Below the pieces are notes generated by a model. That model saw only the letters and a program-made list of their open reading frames with translations. It had not been told where the DNA came from and did not search any database. From Sanderia malayensis (lineage: Eukaryota > Cnidaria > Scyphozoa > Semaeostomeae > Pelagiidae), in the NCBI GenBank assembly GCA_013076295.1, contig RQOL01000772.1, positions 2,881,087 through 2,945,086 of the forward strand: DNA of 64,000 nt, written 5' to 3'. This document shows, piece by piece, positions 42,272 through 54,700 of this stretch. Position numbers and translations under genes: made by a program. The first letter of the stretch is position 1. Each line of letters opens with the position of its first letter.

Positions 42272-45200
42272 TCACGGTGTATTTCCCATTCCGGCTCTGC
42301 CAGGCCCAGTTGCACTTAGGCCATTTTTCTTCGGACCTGGTTTTGGCTTTTTCACGCTTCTTTGTTGTGTGACTTGTCCCAATGTTGCTTGTCCTGCTAA
42401 GTTGCCTTGCTGCATTGAATTTGCTTGCTGTTGTTGTTGTTGTTGCTGTTGTTGTTGAGTTTTACTGTTTTTTGCCGCGCGGTGACTTTTCAACTTATTC
42501 GCCGTTTTGACGAGACTCGCTGCGAGTTTCGCGACTTGCTTCACTGATTTCTCCGCCTCCGCCGCGGATTTCTCGTCATCGGGACTCTTTCTCGTGATGT
42601 CGCTTTTTTTCGTGCCCTTGTTTCCTTCGTCGGTCGCTGCGCCGAGACTGCTGTTCAACAATGCCGACTCTTCTCGTTCTTCGTCGAGCGACTTCAACAC
42701 TTCTTTCGCCCGTGCGAGAATCGATCGGACAGCACTCGGCTCCGAAAGTTCGTACGAAGACGACGAAGATGAATCTTCGGCTGGCGGACTTTCGATGCTT
42801 GCCTTGGGCAAAATCTGCTTCTTCTCAGCCGATGCTGCAGCCGGTACTATTTCTTGTGATTTCTTTGAGGCATCAGTCTCCTTCATATCCATTGCCGGGG
42901 TCTCTTTCTCCTTTTCATCAGCACCACTAATAAGTGTTCTGATGTACCCAGTTCCTGCAGTTTGGCTTTGTGGTATCAGAGGAATAGCCTGGGCTTGACT
43001 GTCTGCTTTTGCTGGTTTTTTGCTCACGTGGCCTGTTTTTGAAGATCCTGATGATGGCTTCTTTGCCGTTGGTTTCGTTTCCTTCGGTTTGTCTTCCTCG
43101 GCCTTCCCATCATCGTCCTTGTCGTGATAGGAAGATTTTGTCTGAAGCTCGCTTAAATGTTTCTCCAGCAATCCCATGAGCTCTTTCGATGACGTGTCTA
43201 CAAACAAAGGTCCCAAATGATAGAGAATTTGCTAATATCACACTCTGAAAATGTCTCCTGGCTTTTTTGATAAACAACAACAATTTACGTGTTATCCAAG
43301 GGATATCATGCCTTGCTTTGTAACTCATTGCAACATTGTGCAGATGGCGAAGCAGCTACCCCCGTTTAGATTCCACTTGCCCGTTAGTTCAATGTGTATA
43401 TCGTCATAAATTCCAGGGTGTAATTTTTGCTTACCTTGGAGAAGTTTGTTTTCTGCAGACGTTTCGTTTTCATCATCGAGATCAATTTTTGAGCCTGTTG
43501 GAAGAGTTGACAGGAATAATGTATGATTACACGGGTTATTATGTGAGTTTCTTGCGAGTTGTTCTGGGAGTTTGTGAATAGAAGTTTACGAAGCAGAGGA
43601 ATATCCAAATCAAGGATTGAAGAACTTAAAAAATAGGAAGTTTTAGAAGATTGATGCCAAAGAAGGCTAGAATTGAATTTATTCAGTTCTAAGTTTTTTG
43701 AAAGAAGAATGAAGCATTCCAAACGTAGTTGGTTGCGCCAAAGAAGAAAGAAGATTACGAATAAGATGAAGACTTTGCGGAGTCGAATTGAAAGTTAAAA
43801 GACGACTGGAGCTTTAAAGACAGAACAGATCTCCAAGTTCTCCAGACAGAACAGTGTAAAAAAGATTGCCAGTGCATGGAAAAATATACGTTCAAGGAAG
43901 ATTGCAGCTTCATGTAAATGAATAATATTTTGCAAAGCAAAGTTGAGTTTCGCAAAGAAGACAGGACCTCTGTAATTGAAGACGTTGTGACACCGTGCAT
44001 TCAACTTTAGAAAGAAATAAAGAAAATCAAGAGATTTTTGTAAAGCAGAACCAAGCATGGCAAGCTGGAGTGAGTTGATAAACTTGTTATTTATATATGA
44101 CTTAGCATTGACTTTGTTAACTTTCAAACTCTAATCCAGGAGAAAAATGAGAATTGTAGAGTAAATTCTTACTTGTTGCTGGAGATTTGCACCCATAATT
44201 CAGCAATAAATACAGAAGATTCTGACACATATTTTTAGATTTTTTATCTTCCAGCTCGTCAGAAGAAGCTCTGACAAGACACGTGCTACTTCCATCACAC
44301 TTCTTCTTCAAATACGCTTTCGCAAACGGCCCGTTGTCGCACTCCATGCCTTGTACCCCTGTGCTACAGTACTTGGTGTTGCCACGTGTTCCCCAGAATG
44401 CATCAGTGATGTCAATCTTCCAACCGGCTTTGCATTCTATCATGGCCTCCTCAGAATCGCACAGAACGACGCCTTTTGAGTCTGGGATGCACGTGTAGTT
44501 GACGACAAGATATTTATTCACTCCTGGACAGTGGTGAGTATTGTTCTTTTGGAGATATCTGAGGTAAAAGAATTTAAAACGTTGTAATACAGTAACAACC
44601 CGCATATAAGAACCACCTACTTCATAGTAAAATTTAAGTTATTGCTCTGTTTCAATGAATAATTATTCTGAAGGCTTATCAATAGTTAAAATTTACACTA
44701 ATGCAACAATTTCCTAAAATGTGTTTTATCACTTAGAACCAACACAGGCTCTATGTAAAAACACAGTTTTTTAAATGCGGGTTTCACTCTACGTTATGCA
44801 TCCACAGAACGAAACTCGAATATAGTTTAATTTAACATTTTCCCCCTTCACACGACATTACATGACGGTGCTTTTTGCTTGTAAAACTAATCTCAACTTC
44901 AATTTCATTAGCAATTTGCTTTCAACGACTCAGGACAATGGTCAAGTTACTCGATTATTTTTCCAGATGAAGGGAGACATCCAAGTAAATTTATATAGTA
45001 GTAGTAAATTTATTTTTCAGATTGACTTCCTTCATCAGGAAAATTGTCACTCCAGGGAATAACAAAGAGCAATCGTTTGCACGACTGACATTTAGGTTGG
45101 TAATAAAGATTTGTCAGACAAAAAGTTTTGCTTTTACTCGTGATCTTATAGACTTGCTCCAAATCTATTTCGTGCATTACCTTGGGTTTATTACCGACAC

Positions 45201-46008
45201 ACAATATATTCTAGTGTCTGCGGAAGACTTTTTCTCTCCTTCGCAGTGTCTATGTCCTCCGCGACACGAGGTTCACTTGAAGCACGTTCATGACCTTATC
45301 ACTTGTTCGTAATACGCTATATTCCGTCTTACAAACAGTGGATTAAAAACGTGACTTACTGATGCCTCGCTTGCAAAACACAATCGGCTTTTCCTTCACA
45401 ATAGCCTCGTACAAGGTCGAGAGTTTCTTCTGCTCCTTCGCAGTCAGTCACTGGGTCTCCGTCATCTGATGGACACACCTTGTCGGAGACTCTTCCCCAG
45501 AACGCATGCGTAATGGCTATGCTCGATCCATCCCGACATGCAATTGCTCTCTTCAGACCAGTGCATATTGTAATACTTTTTGCTGAATAAAAATAGAAGG
45601 ATGTTTGTTTTCTTGACAAGGTATTATTTGCTCATGCGCATGAGGCAACGAATATCGAAGTTAAGCCTATAAGGAGCTACCTGCCGTTACGTCCATTTGG
45701 ATAGCTGAACTTCGTCCGAGATCAGAGCCTGAAAATTAGAAAATCACATTATTTTGATGTTTAACTCGATTTCTTGCTTCACTTATTACTCAATAGAAGT
45801 TTAACTTTCGATTATTGGAAGTTTGGCATGCATAAGTCCAAATGTTATGCAAGCTATGCCATACTGTGCTGTTGTATACTGTGCCATATGCTATGCTATG
45901 CTATACTTAATCGGTAGTGTTGCTACATATCACTTTCTGTTTACCTTTCACGGTCGTTATTATTAACACCAAGCATGCCATTAAAACCAAGGCTCTTCTT
46001 AGCAGCAT
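42272..46008 (-). CDS. Secreted SUEL-type (rhamnose-binding) lectin with long low-complexity tail
   Basis: Exons on the minus strand: 46008-45945, 45728-45681, 45582-45360, 44558-44173, 43494-43435, 43197-42272; about 568 residues. The start at 46008 gives a signal peptide (MLLRRALVLMACLVLIITTV). Two SUEL domains follow. The first contains RDGSSIAITHAFWGR and CPGVNKYLVVNYTC; the second contains DITDAFWGTRGNTKYC, CDGSSTCLVRA and NYGCKS. The usual YGR sugar-contact motif reads FWGR or FWGT, so specificity may differ from classical rhamnose lectins. An acidic linker then leads to a tail of about 310 residues in one exon, rich in Lys, Ser, Glu and Ala, with a polyQ run encoded at 42428-42457 and a basic Gly/Pro end. 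The domain call is from remembered family motifs. The role (mucus, matrix or microbe binding) is inference. Confidence 0.85.
44590..44789. mobile_element. MITE, CAGTAAAACCCGCATATAAG family
   Basis: The left end CAGTAACAACCCGCATATAA follows TA. The right end is ATGCGGGTTTCACTC followed by TA. It is diverged but recognisable, and sits in the lectin-gene intron 44559-45359. Confidence 0.65.
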
Positions 46009-46826
46009 CGTCTTTACCTGAAAGAGAACCAATGCTCTTGTATATTACAAAAGTCGAGGTCTTTTACAATCGTTTCTGCAAAAATATCTGCAATTTCTCC
46101 AGCTACGGCCTACATATCAAGGATGCCGTATTTGATCGCATTGAAAACGCTTTGTGAGAATTTGACCGATTGGAACCGCTACAACCGAATATACATTCAT
46201 TTTATTAGATGCTTCGGTCATCACTACAACTCGATGAATTTGAGCGATGTTGCATTCGCTAATATTTTAGCATAATGTTAGATGACCATTTCTTGATATG
46301 GTTTATTTCAGCCAACTAAGTTCTTTTTCTCAGTTCCCTTGTTTACATAGAAACTAGCAATGTTGTAGCATCATAGGAAGTATTTTCTAGAACAGCATGA
46401 ATAAAGACCGTGGCAGAATGAATTATTTCTTGATCTTTGTTTTGCTATTCCAGGTGCTACAAGATTGGCTATCGAAGGATTCCTCAATACCTGCTACAAT
46501 GGTCTCGTGAGGTCAGCGAAGAAGAGAATCATCTTGAAATGAGGTTTCGCATCAGGTAAATTAATAATTTGACATGAGCATCAAAACTTACCATTTTGCA
46601 TCGACTTCAGCCAGTGGGGGAGATTCGAATTAGTATCTAGATACAGTGTTTTTCTCCTTCTCACTGATGTAATAAAATTTTCATTTGTTGTTGCGATCAG
46701 GCGAGCATAAACGATTGACATTTCCAGTTTAGTGCCCAGTCTCTTCGGCCTGGACATTTCGAACGCAATTCACAGGTGCTGACCTGTGGGTTATGAGCAA
46801 ACCCAGCCATGCGTGCAGAACATCGA

Positions 46827-46840
46827 CTTTTTATATATCA
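46827..46840 (-). promoter_or_regulatory. TATA-box candidate for the lectin gene
   Basis: TGATATATAAAAAG on the minus strand. A donor-like ACAG-GTCAGC about 45 bases downstream could end a short 5'-UTR exon that splices to the acceptor at 46018. Confidence 0.35.
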
Positions 46841-47934
46841 GAAAATTCTCATCGTGAATTAAAGAAAATTCCAGACAACTAGTCGTTTGTTTATTCTTAG
46901 AGAATCTTTAAAATTACTCGACGTGTTGTCTATGCTTCCATATATTGTTTGTTGTTTTACCAGCTTTCCAAGAACAGAATTCGACCAGGCGAAACGAGTG
47001 CTGTTTCTATTTACTGGTGCAAAATCTGTGGATATTTACTGACGGAAAGAGCCCAAGATATTTGGATCGATATTTATAATGGTAAGTTTCTGAGATCGTT
47101 GCTCACGACATTCAATTATGTTTACCTTTAAATAACTAAACTCCAGTTATTGCCATAGTTCATCGGTTTTACGCTGAGTTAATATTTTCCCCATGATCAG
47201 TAGTTAGTTTTATCGCATAGTTTGTTTTAAGTTTTCAGTTGCAGACATATTGTACAAAGCGTATCCCGATTATTTCTTTCTACCCATCGGAAGCCCTAAA
47301 ATATACACAACCATTAAGATTCAGAAGAAATATCAATGAGAAATACAGTTTTATGATTATATACCTATTAACAAGTTTTATAGGTTTATTAGTTTTTTAG
47401 CTACTTTTCTTCTATACTTTTCTTCCTACTATATATTCTTGCTTACGATAAAACAAAAAATTTTCAGCATAGGTTAGGGATACTCCACCCATCTGAACCT
47501 GTATTGGTACAATGTTCTGTCTACTTTTGCCCCACGGTGCTACTTTCGAGATGGGGTGTTTTTTAACTGGCTGGCCGCATTGGCTCTCGACTAACTTGCT
47601 CATAGTACAACCGCTTAAAATGGGGAGCTTAATTTGAAATTTTAACATTTAAAACTAGTCAAACCTTTCATATCACTAATTGATGGTATTATTTTAATTG
47701 TACTGAAAGGGCCTATCCTAAATATATATTTATTGTTATTATTATGCAGCCAAAATTCAGCTTTTGTTTAGGTTGATGTTGTTACCGTCCATTTTCTTGT
47801 CATACGAGTCATAACAAATGACCATGTCCTAACGGAATAGTTTTTCATTCAGGTTTCTAAACTGTCCTCAAAATCCCAAAATTATTATTATTATAATTAT
47901 TATATCATATATTTACCATATGGACAGTCAGGCC

Positions 47935-48066
47935 CGTCGAGAGCCAGCTCGGGCCCTGGGGCTATAAACAAACAATGGGCTGTTTTAAAATTGCTTTGCG
48001 TTAGCAAAACTTTTCGCGGGCCCTTCTTGAGACCCGGGCCCCGGGAATTTACCCCGCCTACCCCCT
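47935..48066. repeat. GC-rich palindromic transposon-like remnant
   Basis: A GC-rich stretch in AT-rich surroundings. The left part has GGCCCGTCGAGAGCCAGC and CTCGGGCCCTGGGGC; the right part has GCGGGCCC and GACCCGGGCCCCGGG in partly inverted relation. It resembles transposon termini, but no family could be assigned. Confidence 0.35.
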
Positions 48067-48705
48067 TTCAACGGTACTTTGCATAGTTGATCTCTTGGAC
48101 CCCAACAACAAGAGATCAGAACGTTGTCTACAAGCTGGTGAACGTGAACAAAGACCCACAGTCGTGTTTACTGTCTGAAAATTCAAATCTATTATATAAC
48201 CTGTCTCGTTTATCAATCCACTTGTTTTCCGTGATTTTTTAATAATTTAAAAATCACACTTATTATTAATTTAGATGTTATCAAAATCTTGCTTTATTGG
48301 TGAGTCTTTTTCTTAATTAATTTAATTAGTTTAGTGCTGGATTCCATATTTTTTCTATTCAGTTCCTTGCAGTTTCTTGACAAGAAATTGTTAGTGTGGC
48401 AATGTATTGCATAATTTATGTTTTTGTCTGCATTTTCGTTGACTAGTTAAGTTAAAGTCCAGTTAAGGTGGTAAGAGAAAAGAAACTACAGTTCAGTTCC
48501 ATAATATGAACAGCAATACTACAGCAGTAAGAGCTAGTTATGTCAGTAATTTAGTATAGCGGTTCATCATAGTTTATTTAAGCACGCATGTTTCAATCCC
48601 CTTTAGTTTTTTACTTGTACTTTTAACTATTTCTAGTGTAAATAAAATCATTGCTCTTTAATGTTGTTTTCGTTTACTTTCAGTTGAAATACTAAACTCA
48701 AATCA

Positions 48706-51700
48706 ATGATGTTGACATGCATTTGGGTTATCCAGGCATTTTTGCTCGTATTAGCTAATTGCGGTAAGAAGATACTCTTAATTTATTTCATGCTCTTTAT
48801 TCCCTTCCTCCACCCCTCCAGGACATCCATAGCTGTGATAACTGATAAGCTGCTATGTCTCATAAGCTGATATGCGATTTTTAGGCCCCATTTTTTGGTT
48901 AAAGCATGCAGTTTAATTTGATTTTGATCAGTCAAATGAACCTGTCATACCTCTCCTTTTACGATTTATCAATTTACTTATTGCATGAAACAAAAAGCAA
49001 ATTCGTTTATCTTATAATATTTGTCATGAGCTGAAAATGTTTTCCAAGATTCTTGTCCTGTTTTCAAAAAAACCTACCAACTCTACATTGAGGAATAAGT
49101 GAAGCAAGAACATTAATGATATTTACAAACATGCTTTCATGCCTGTATCTTTCAGACTTATTCTTTTCTTACATTAAAACTCTTCTATTTCTTATCCTAA
49201 GACTACCCTTCTTTATTGATTTATCCTAAGACTACCCTTCTTTATAACTTAATCATGGTTAAAGGCGCTCATGGAAACTCATATTTATTCGTCGACAATG
49301 TTTAGCGCAATGAGGTAGAAGTTGACAATAAGTTGACATCCATGTTGACATATAGTATATGGGTATGTAGTCTTCTAACCTCGTTGGTTTAGCGTCGCGA
49401 ATTGTTTTTTATTGTTCAACCATGAAATGAGTGTGTATTTTGCTCTTTTCAGATCTCAATGGCTGGGAATCTGTTGGTTGTTGGAGAGATTTGCCATTTC
49501 GAGCCATTGCGACATTGGAAGGCAAAAGCAAACAGCTCAGCAGGGTCTGGAAAACTCGCTCCGATCCGCTGACCAGTTGCGCCAAAGCAGCGGCTGAGCA
49601 AAACCTAAAAGTATTCGCAATCCAAAATGGCGGCCAATGTTTTGGTGGTCCTTATGCGCAATATTTCTTTGACCAATATGGACCTTCAAATCTGTGCAAA
49701 AGTATGCAGTAATATATTCAACCGTTCCCTTTTACGATACCTACAACCTCTATGCACTCTTTAGCACTTAATTGCCATTTCCCAAAACTTATTGACCTGT
49801 GAAAATATTTTTCAAACACCCTTTGCTCTTATTAGGACTTTCCAGTAATTAAAATTTATTTATTTTGGTTTGCCAATTCATTGTGAGAAAGATGTCTGCA
49901 GTGAAAACTACACTGCTTGAAAAGTAAAGCGAGCCAGTTTCTAATAATCTTTTGAATTCATATATCAGTGTGACTGCATTATTCCGACCTTCACCCTGCC
50001 CCGCTAATTGAATTTTCCAGAATCTTATACTTTTTGGATTTAATCAAAATGTTTCTTTGTTTATTTAGATGGGTTAGGAGGCACATGGTCAAATAATGTT
50101 TACAGGTGAGTCTTATTAATCATTCAGAGCTGCCCCCATTTTCTTCTCTTGGGTTCATCTCCCTTCATTGCCTTCTCCTTCACCTTGGCTCCCTGTTCCT
50201 GGCTAGATTCGCTTGCCGTTGTATTTGAAATAGCCGCCTCTTGTAACCTTGTTCCGTATGAACTTCCCGGAGTTAACTTTTCAAGTTTCATAGAGGCTTT
50301 TTATGATGAATTGTTATTACTATCTGTGCTGAATATTACAGAATTGATTATTTTACCTTTTGATGCAATTTATTTTGAAGAGATTGAATAACAAATCTTA
50401 TTTAAATTCCAGCTCTAAAATGGCTTACGAAAGAGTATTGAAGGAAGAAAAGGCGGATGAGAAAGTAACAAGTAAGTTAAATTATCTCAAATATTTAGCC
50501 AAAAGATCAATGACGGAGCTTATTATTTTATTCATCTTATCATTATTAGATTTTATTTTTTGTAATTAAAAACTGTGATTTTGTGGGTCAAAGTCAGCGA
50601 AAGCAATTTAAAGTTATCAAAATGCTTTTATTTGTTCACATGCGCAGCCATATCTGTGATGTGACTAAACTATGCATGAAAAAATCTCGATCAATACTTC
50701 TCTTTCTTGTTTAGTTTACTAATGCTCGGTTACAACTATTTATAATCTGGTTCCCTTATTTCAAAATACGTTTGTATTTATAATGAACTCAGTTCAACAA
50801 TCTTCAGCAACAGAGCAACTGAAAGTGAAGCAACAGAGCTTCACTTTCAGTGTCAGTCGCCACGTGGAGTCGAGGTTGAGATTTGGGAATGAGACTTCGG
50901 CGTTCCATTGCCCATTTTGCTCATTCAAAGCTCGTCCTTTTCAAAGTTAAGCCGTTTCAGCCCCAGCTATTTCTTCTTTAACAATTTATTTCATACGTAA
51001 CTTCATTTTAGAATGCATGAAGCCCCTGGATTTGGTATTTCTGATCGACGGCTCTGGCCAACCATCACTTGAAAATAATTTCCGCTGGGACGAAATGCTC
51101 AAATTCATCTCAAAGATGACAGAAAAATTCAACACCGATTCGACGCGTTTTGGCGTGGTCGGATACGGAGCCACGCCCAAAATCATTGTGAACATGACGG
51201 ACAACCAGGATGTTAATGCGATTCAAAAGCAGCTAATGGAAGAGAAATTCCCCGGTGGCAAGCGAACTATAAACGATGCCATGAAGACAGCATGGAAAGA
51301 CCTCTTCAAGCCAAGCAAACGAAGTGGCAACAGGGTCATTCTTGCCCTCACATCGGGTAACGTGCCCTATGGCCCCTGGGGTTCAACTCTTTTTCTATCC
51401 AAAAAGAATGTTCGGGTCATGGCGTTTGGTATTGATAAGTCACCCAAGTACGGGTATTTGGAATCCCTGGCTTCTTGGAAACGTCCCGAGAATATCTATT
51501 CGTTGGATATGAATCAGCTTATGACTGCTGTTCCATTCGTCACCAAGGACCTGTGTACAGGTTGGTTGTATTCTGAACTTCTAATAGACCCTAAACGCCC
51601 GTTTACATAACCTTATCTTATCATCCTTTCATTTGTTTATCTCTACATCTTTTTGTCTAGTATCTTTGTTTGTATATTAACTTTCTTTAATTACATTAAT

Positions 51701-54700
51701 TAAGGAACTTTTATAATATTTCAAGGTGCAAAGAAGGATGAAATGCAGACAGAAGACGATCGGAACGAATTAAATGAATTTGAGACAGTTGGTTCGGCTC
51801 TTGAGCGCCAATCAGAGGAAACGACGGCCGCGAAGAATGATGTAAAGCCAGGTGAAGAAGAATTTATTTCAAAGAGCCAAGAAGGGGAGCAAAAGAATTC
51901 GGAAACTAAGACTCAGGGTTCCAAAGAGAGGCCGAGTTCTCAAAGCGAGACGACTGGCTCTTTGAAAGCCAAAACTCAGGATTATGGCATATCTGACGGT
52001 GAGATTGTTGAGAAATTGAAAGTTGATGCTGCCAGTAAGCTGAAGTCAACCAGTGGGAAGGAGGAACGCTTGAAGATTGTTGAAACAAATCACGAGCCTC
52101 TTTCGGGTGTCGATACGTTTATGAAAACCGGAACTGCAATGGAGCGCAATCCAACGGAAAAAAGTGCGCAGAATGGAAAAGAAAAAACATCTGAAGAGCT
52201 TCAGGTTGACAAAGCCAAATCAAAGACTGACGCAAAAGCTACCGCAAAGACTAACAAAACACTTCACAGTAGGTATTCGCCATCGTTTGAAAAAGGGAGG
52301 GTTAGTGAAGAGAAAGAATCGCAGGAACAGGGTTCAGGAAGGCCCATGACTGAATCTCGCAGTGAAAACAAACCCAGCCAGATGTCATCGTCTAAATTGA
52401 ATGCAACAAAAACGAAGGAAGCAAGTACGCCAATTCGAAAGGTACACGAGAAGCCAAGTAAGCTTGATATTGGAACTCCCTACTTTCCAGAGTCAGAAGA
52501 GCGGCCGGTAATGAATGGGAATGAGCAGATAGAAGCACACGCAAGGGGGAGTGCAACAGCGCAGAATCACACGGCAGTGAAAGCTACGCCAGTGAAAGCT
52601 ACGCCAGTAAAAGAAACACAACAAGGAAAGGACGCTTCAATGCAAACAGAAAAGACTTCAACGTATGCAAATACCGGGGCAAATCACGGACAGCTCGCCG
52701 CTGCGGAGGACAACAGAGGCCGGTATTTCGCAGGCAGGGAGAAACAACAACAGTACTCAAGTTATGATAATGCAATGCCGACTACAAGTGCACAGGCGCC
52801 GGCACAGTATTCTACAACGAATAGTCAATTGACAACTCCAACGACGGAGAAAGAATCTTATGCAGCGCCAAACGCACAGGCAATGTCACAAGTGACAGAG
52901 AAACAAGCATCGTATGCAGTGCCACCACAATGGCAGTATCCTGCTTACGAAAATCAAGCACCATTGGCAACAGCTGTCAACGGACAAGCGCAATCGTTGA
53001 TGGAAAATTATCAAGCACCGTCATTCGAGGCTCCGAATGAAAGGCAGGGCTTTTATGCGGTGAATGAGAGGCAAGGACAGTACTCGACAGTTACAGAGAG
53101 ACAAAGATCGTCTTATGATAATGGCAACAGTGAAAGACAAGTTCAGTTTGCAACGACGCCTGAGCAGCAGTCGTCGTCATATGCGACAAATGAAAGCAAA
53201 GCTGGTTACGTCACGCCGGAGAAACAGACAGTGGATTTTGCGCCAATTAACAACAGCAATAACAGCTTGCAAGAAAATAGGAATGCTTCTTCGGCATTGA
53301 CACAGTTTTCAGCGGATGCAACGGAAAATAAACAGACGCAGGTAAGTAGGAATGATAGTACGACAAGGGCAGCTAAAGAGGAGGCTAGGCCCAAAGAAAT
53401 TGAAAAGGTAAAGACCACAGATGACAGTGACGTTGCATCAGAAAGCAAGAAAGAAGTCAATAAATCTTTGCCGGTTTCAAAGGTGGAAAAATTTTCCCCT
53501 GTCAGGAATGACACCGCAAAAGATTTCGACAAAGAGCTGTTTGCCAACATCGAGAAAGAACGAGATTCATTCGGTGATGACGACACAGACGATGCGACAA
53601 ACACGAAAGACGACGCCGATCGTGTGGAAACGAAAGACGAGAAATTCTCGGAAGACGAGGCCGCATTGCCCACTGACGACTCGTACGATCCTCTCACGAC
53701 GACTGGCGATGCTGCAACGGAACGAGCATTGCAGCAGAAACGAAAAGAGATCGACAGTCTGCTGCGAAAACTCGGCGAAAATAAACGACGAAAACATAAC
53801 AGCCGACAACGAAGGAAGATACGACTGTCCAAGTTTATTCATCCCGAGGATCCAACGATGCATACTCATGTAAGTTACCACAATGGCAAGGCTGGAAAGC
53901 GAGGATTTTCAAACGAGAATCGCGCTGGTGATTCAGAGAGTGATGAAATGTTGCAAGGCCAAGCAACGGGCTTTGAAAGCTTCGATCGATCGGATGAACA
54001 AGGTTTGTATAGTTTGATGCTAAATTACATATTCACCGCAAAATCATGACGTAATTAGGATTGTGGCAAAACGAAGCTATACATGATGTTTCCTTGACCT
54101 GTTTTACAATGCAACTCGGCTACTATCGGCTTAGTAATACATTTAACTGCTGAATTATTCAAGGCAATAAATTATATTTCAATTGTTTTCAAGACTTGTT
54201 AGGGTCTCGTTGTATTTTGCTCATTTTATCTGCCACTCTGCTACTTTTTGACACTTTACAACCTTTATCGACAGTAAACAATGACATCACACGACACATT
54301 CACCGTATTAGCGCAAATGACAGCAAACCATTACCTATCGGTAGACCGATTGTGCCAACAAAGGGAGCCAGCGCTGTGCTGAACAACCTATTCAAGCCAG
54401 GTTCTGAGGCGGCGAATGTGAAAGTGAATTACGACATTTTTGATCCGGTCTTCTCTTCGAAGCACTCCAAGAATCTGACGAAAGTCGAGTTCGATAAACT
54501 CATGACTCGGTTGAAAACTAAATCTGACAATCAACTAACACTGAATCAATCAACTGACACGGAAAATTCTTTTGCAAACGAATACCTCACTGACCATCAA
54601 CAGTTTTTTCTTCGCCATAAGATAGACCACGAGGCTTCAACAGCATCAAAACCCGACAGAAATGCGAAAGTTAAAAAACCCGATGTGACGAAATCCGGGA

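Larger units (their letters stand above)
46018..48682. other. Divergent intergenic region between the two secreted-protein genes
   Basis: An acceptor (CTTTCAG) sits just before each start codon, so both genes have a 5'-UTR intron whose first exon lies in this region. A minus-strand TATA box near 46830 and a GC-rich palindromic remnant at 47935-48066 are listed separately. A weak two-exon coding candidate at 46452-47042 is given as a finding. Otherwise AT-rich, with nothing recognised. Confidence 0.5.

Noticed and set aside
42507..42998. 163-codon plus-strand frame
   Set aside because: Antisense shadow of the lectin tail exon, which has a signal-peptide gene structure and sensible composition.
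53206..53832. 208-codon minus-strand Ser/Phe-rich frame
   Set aside because: Antisense shadow of the charged exon 6 of the giant secreted protein.
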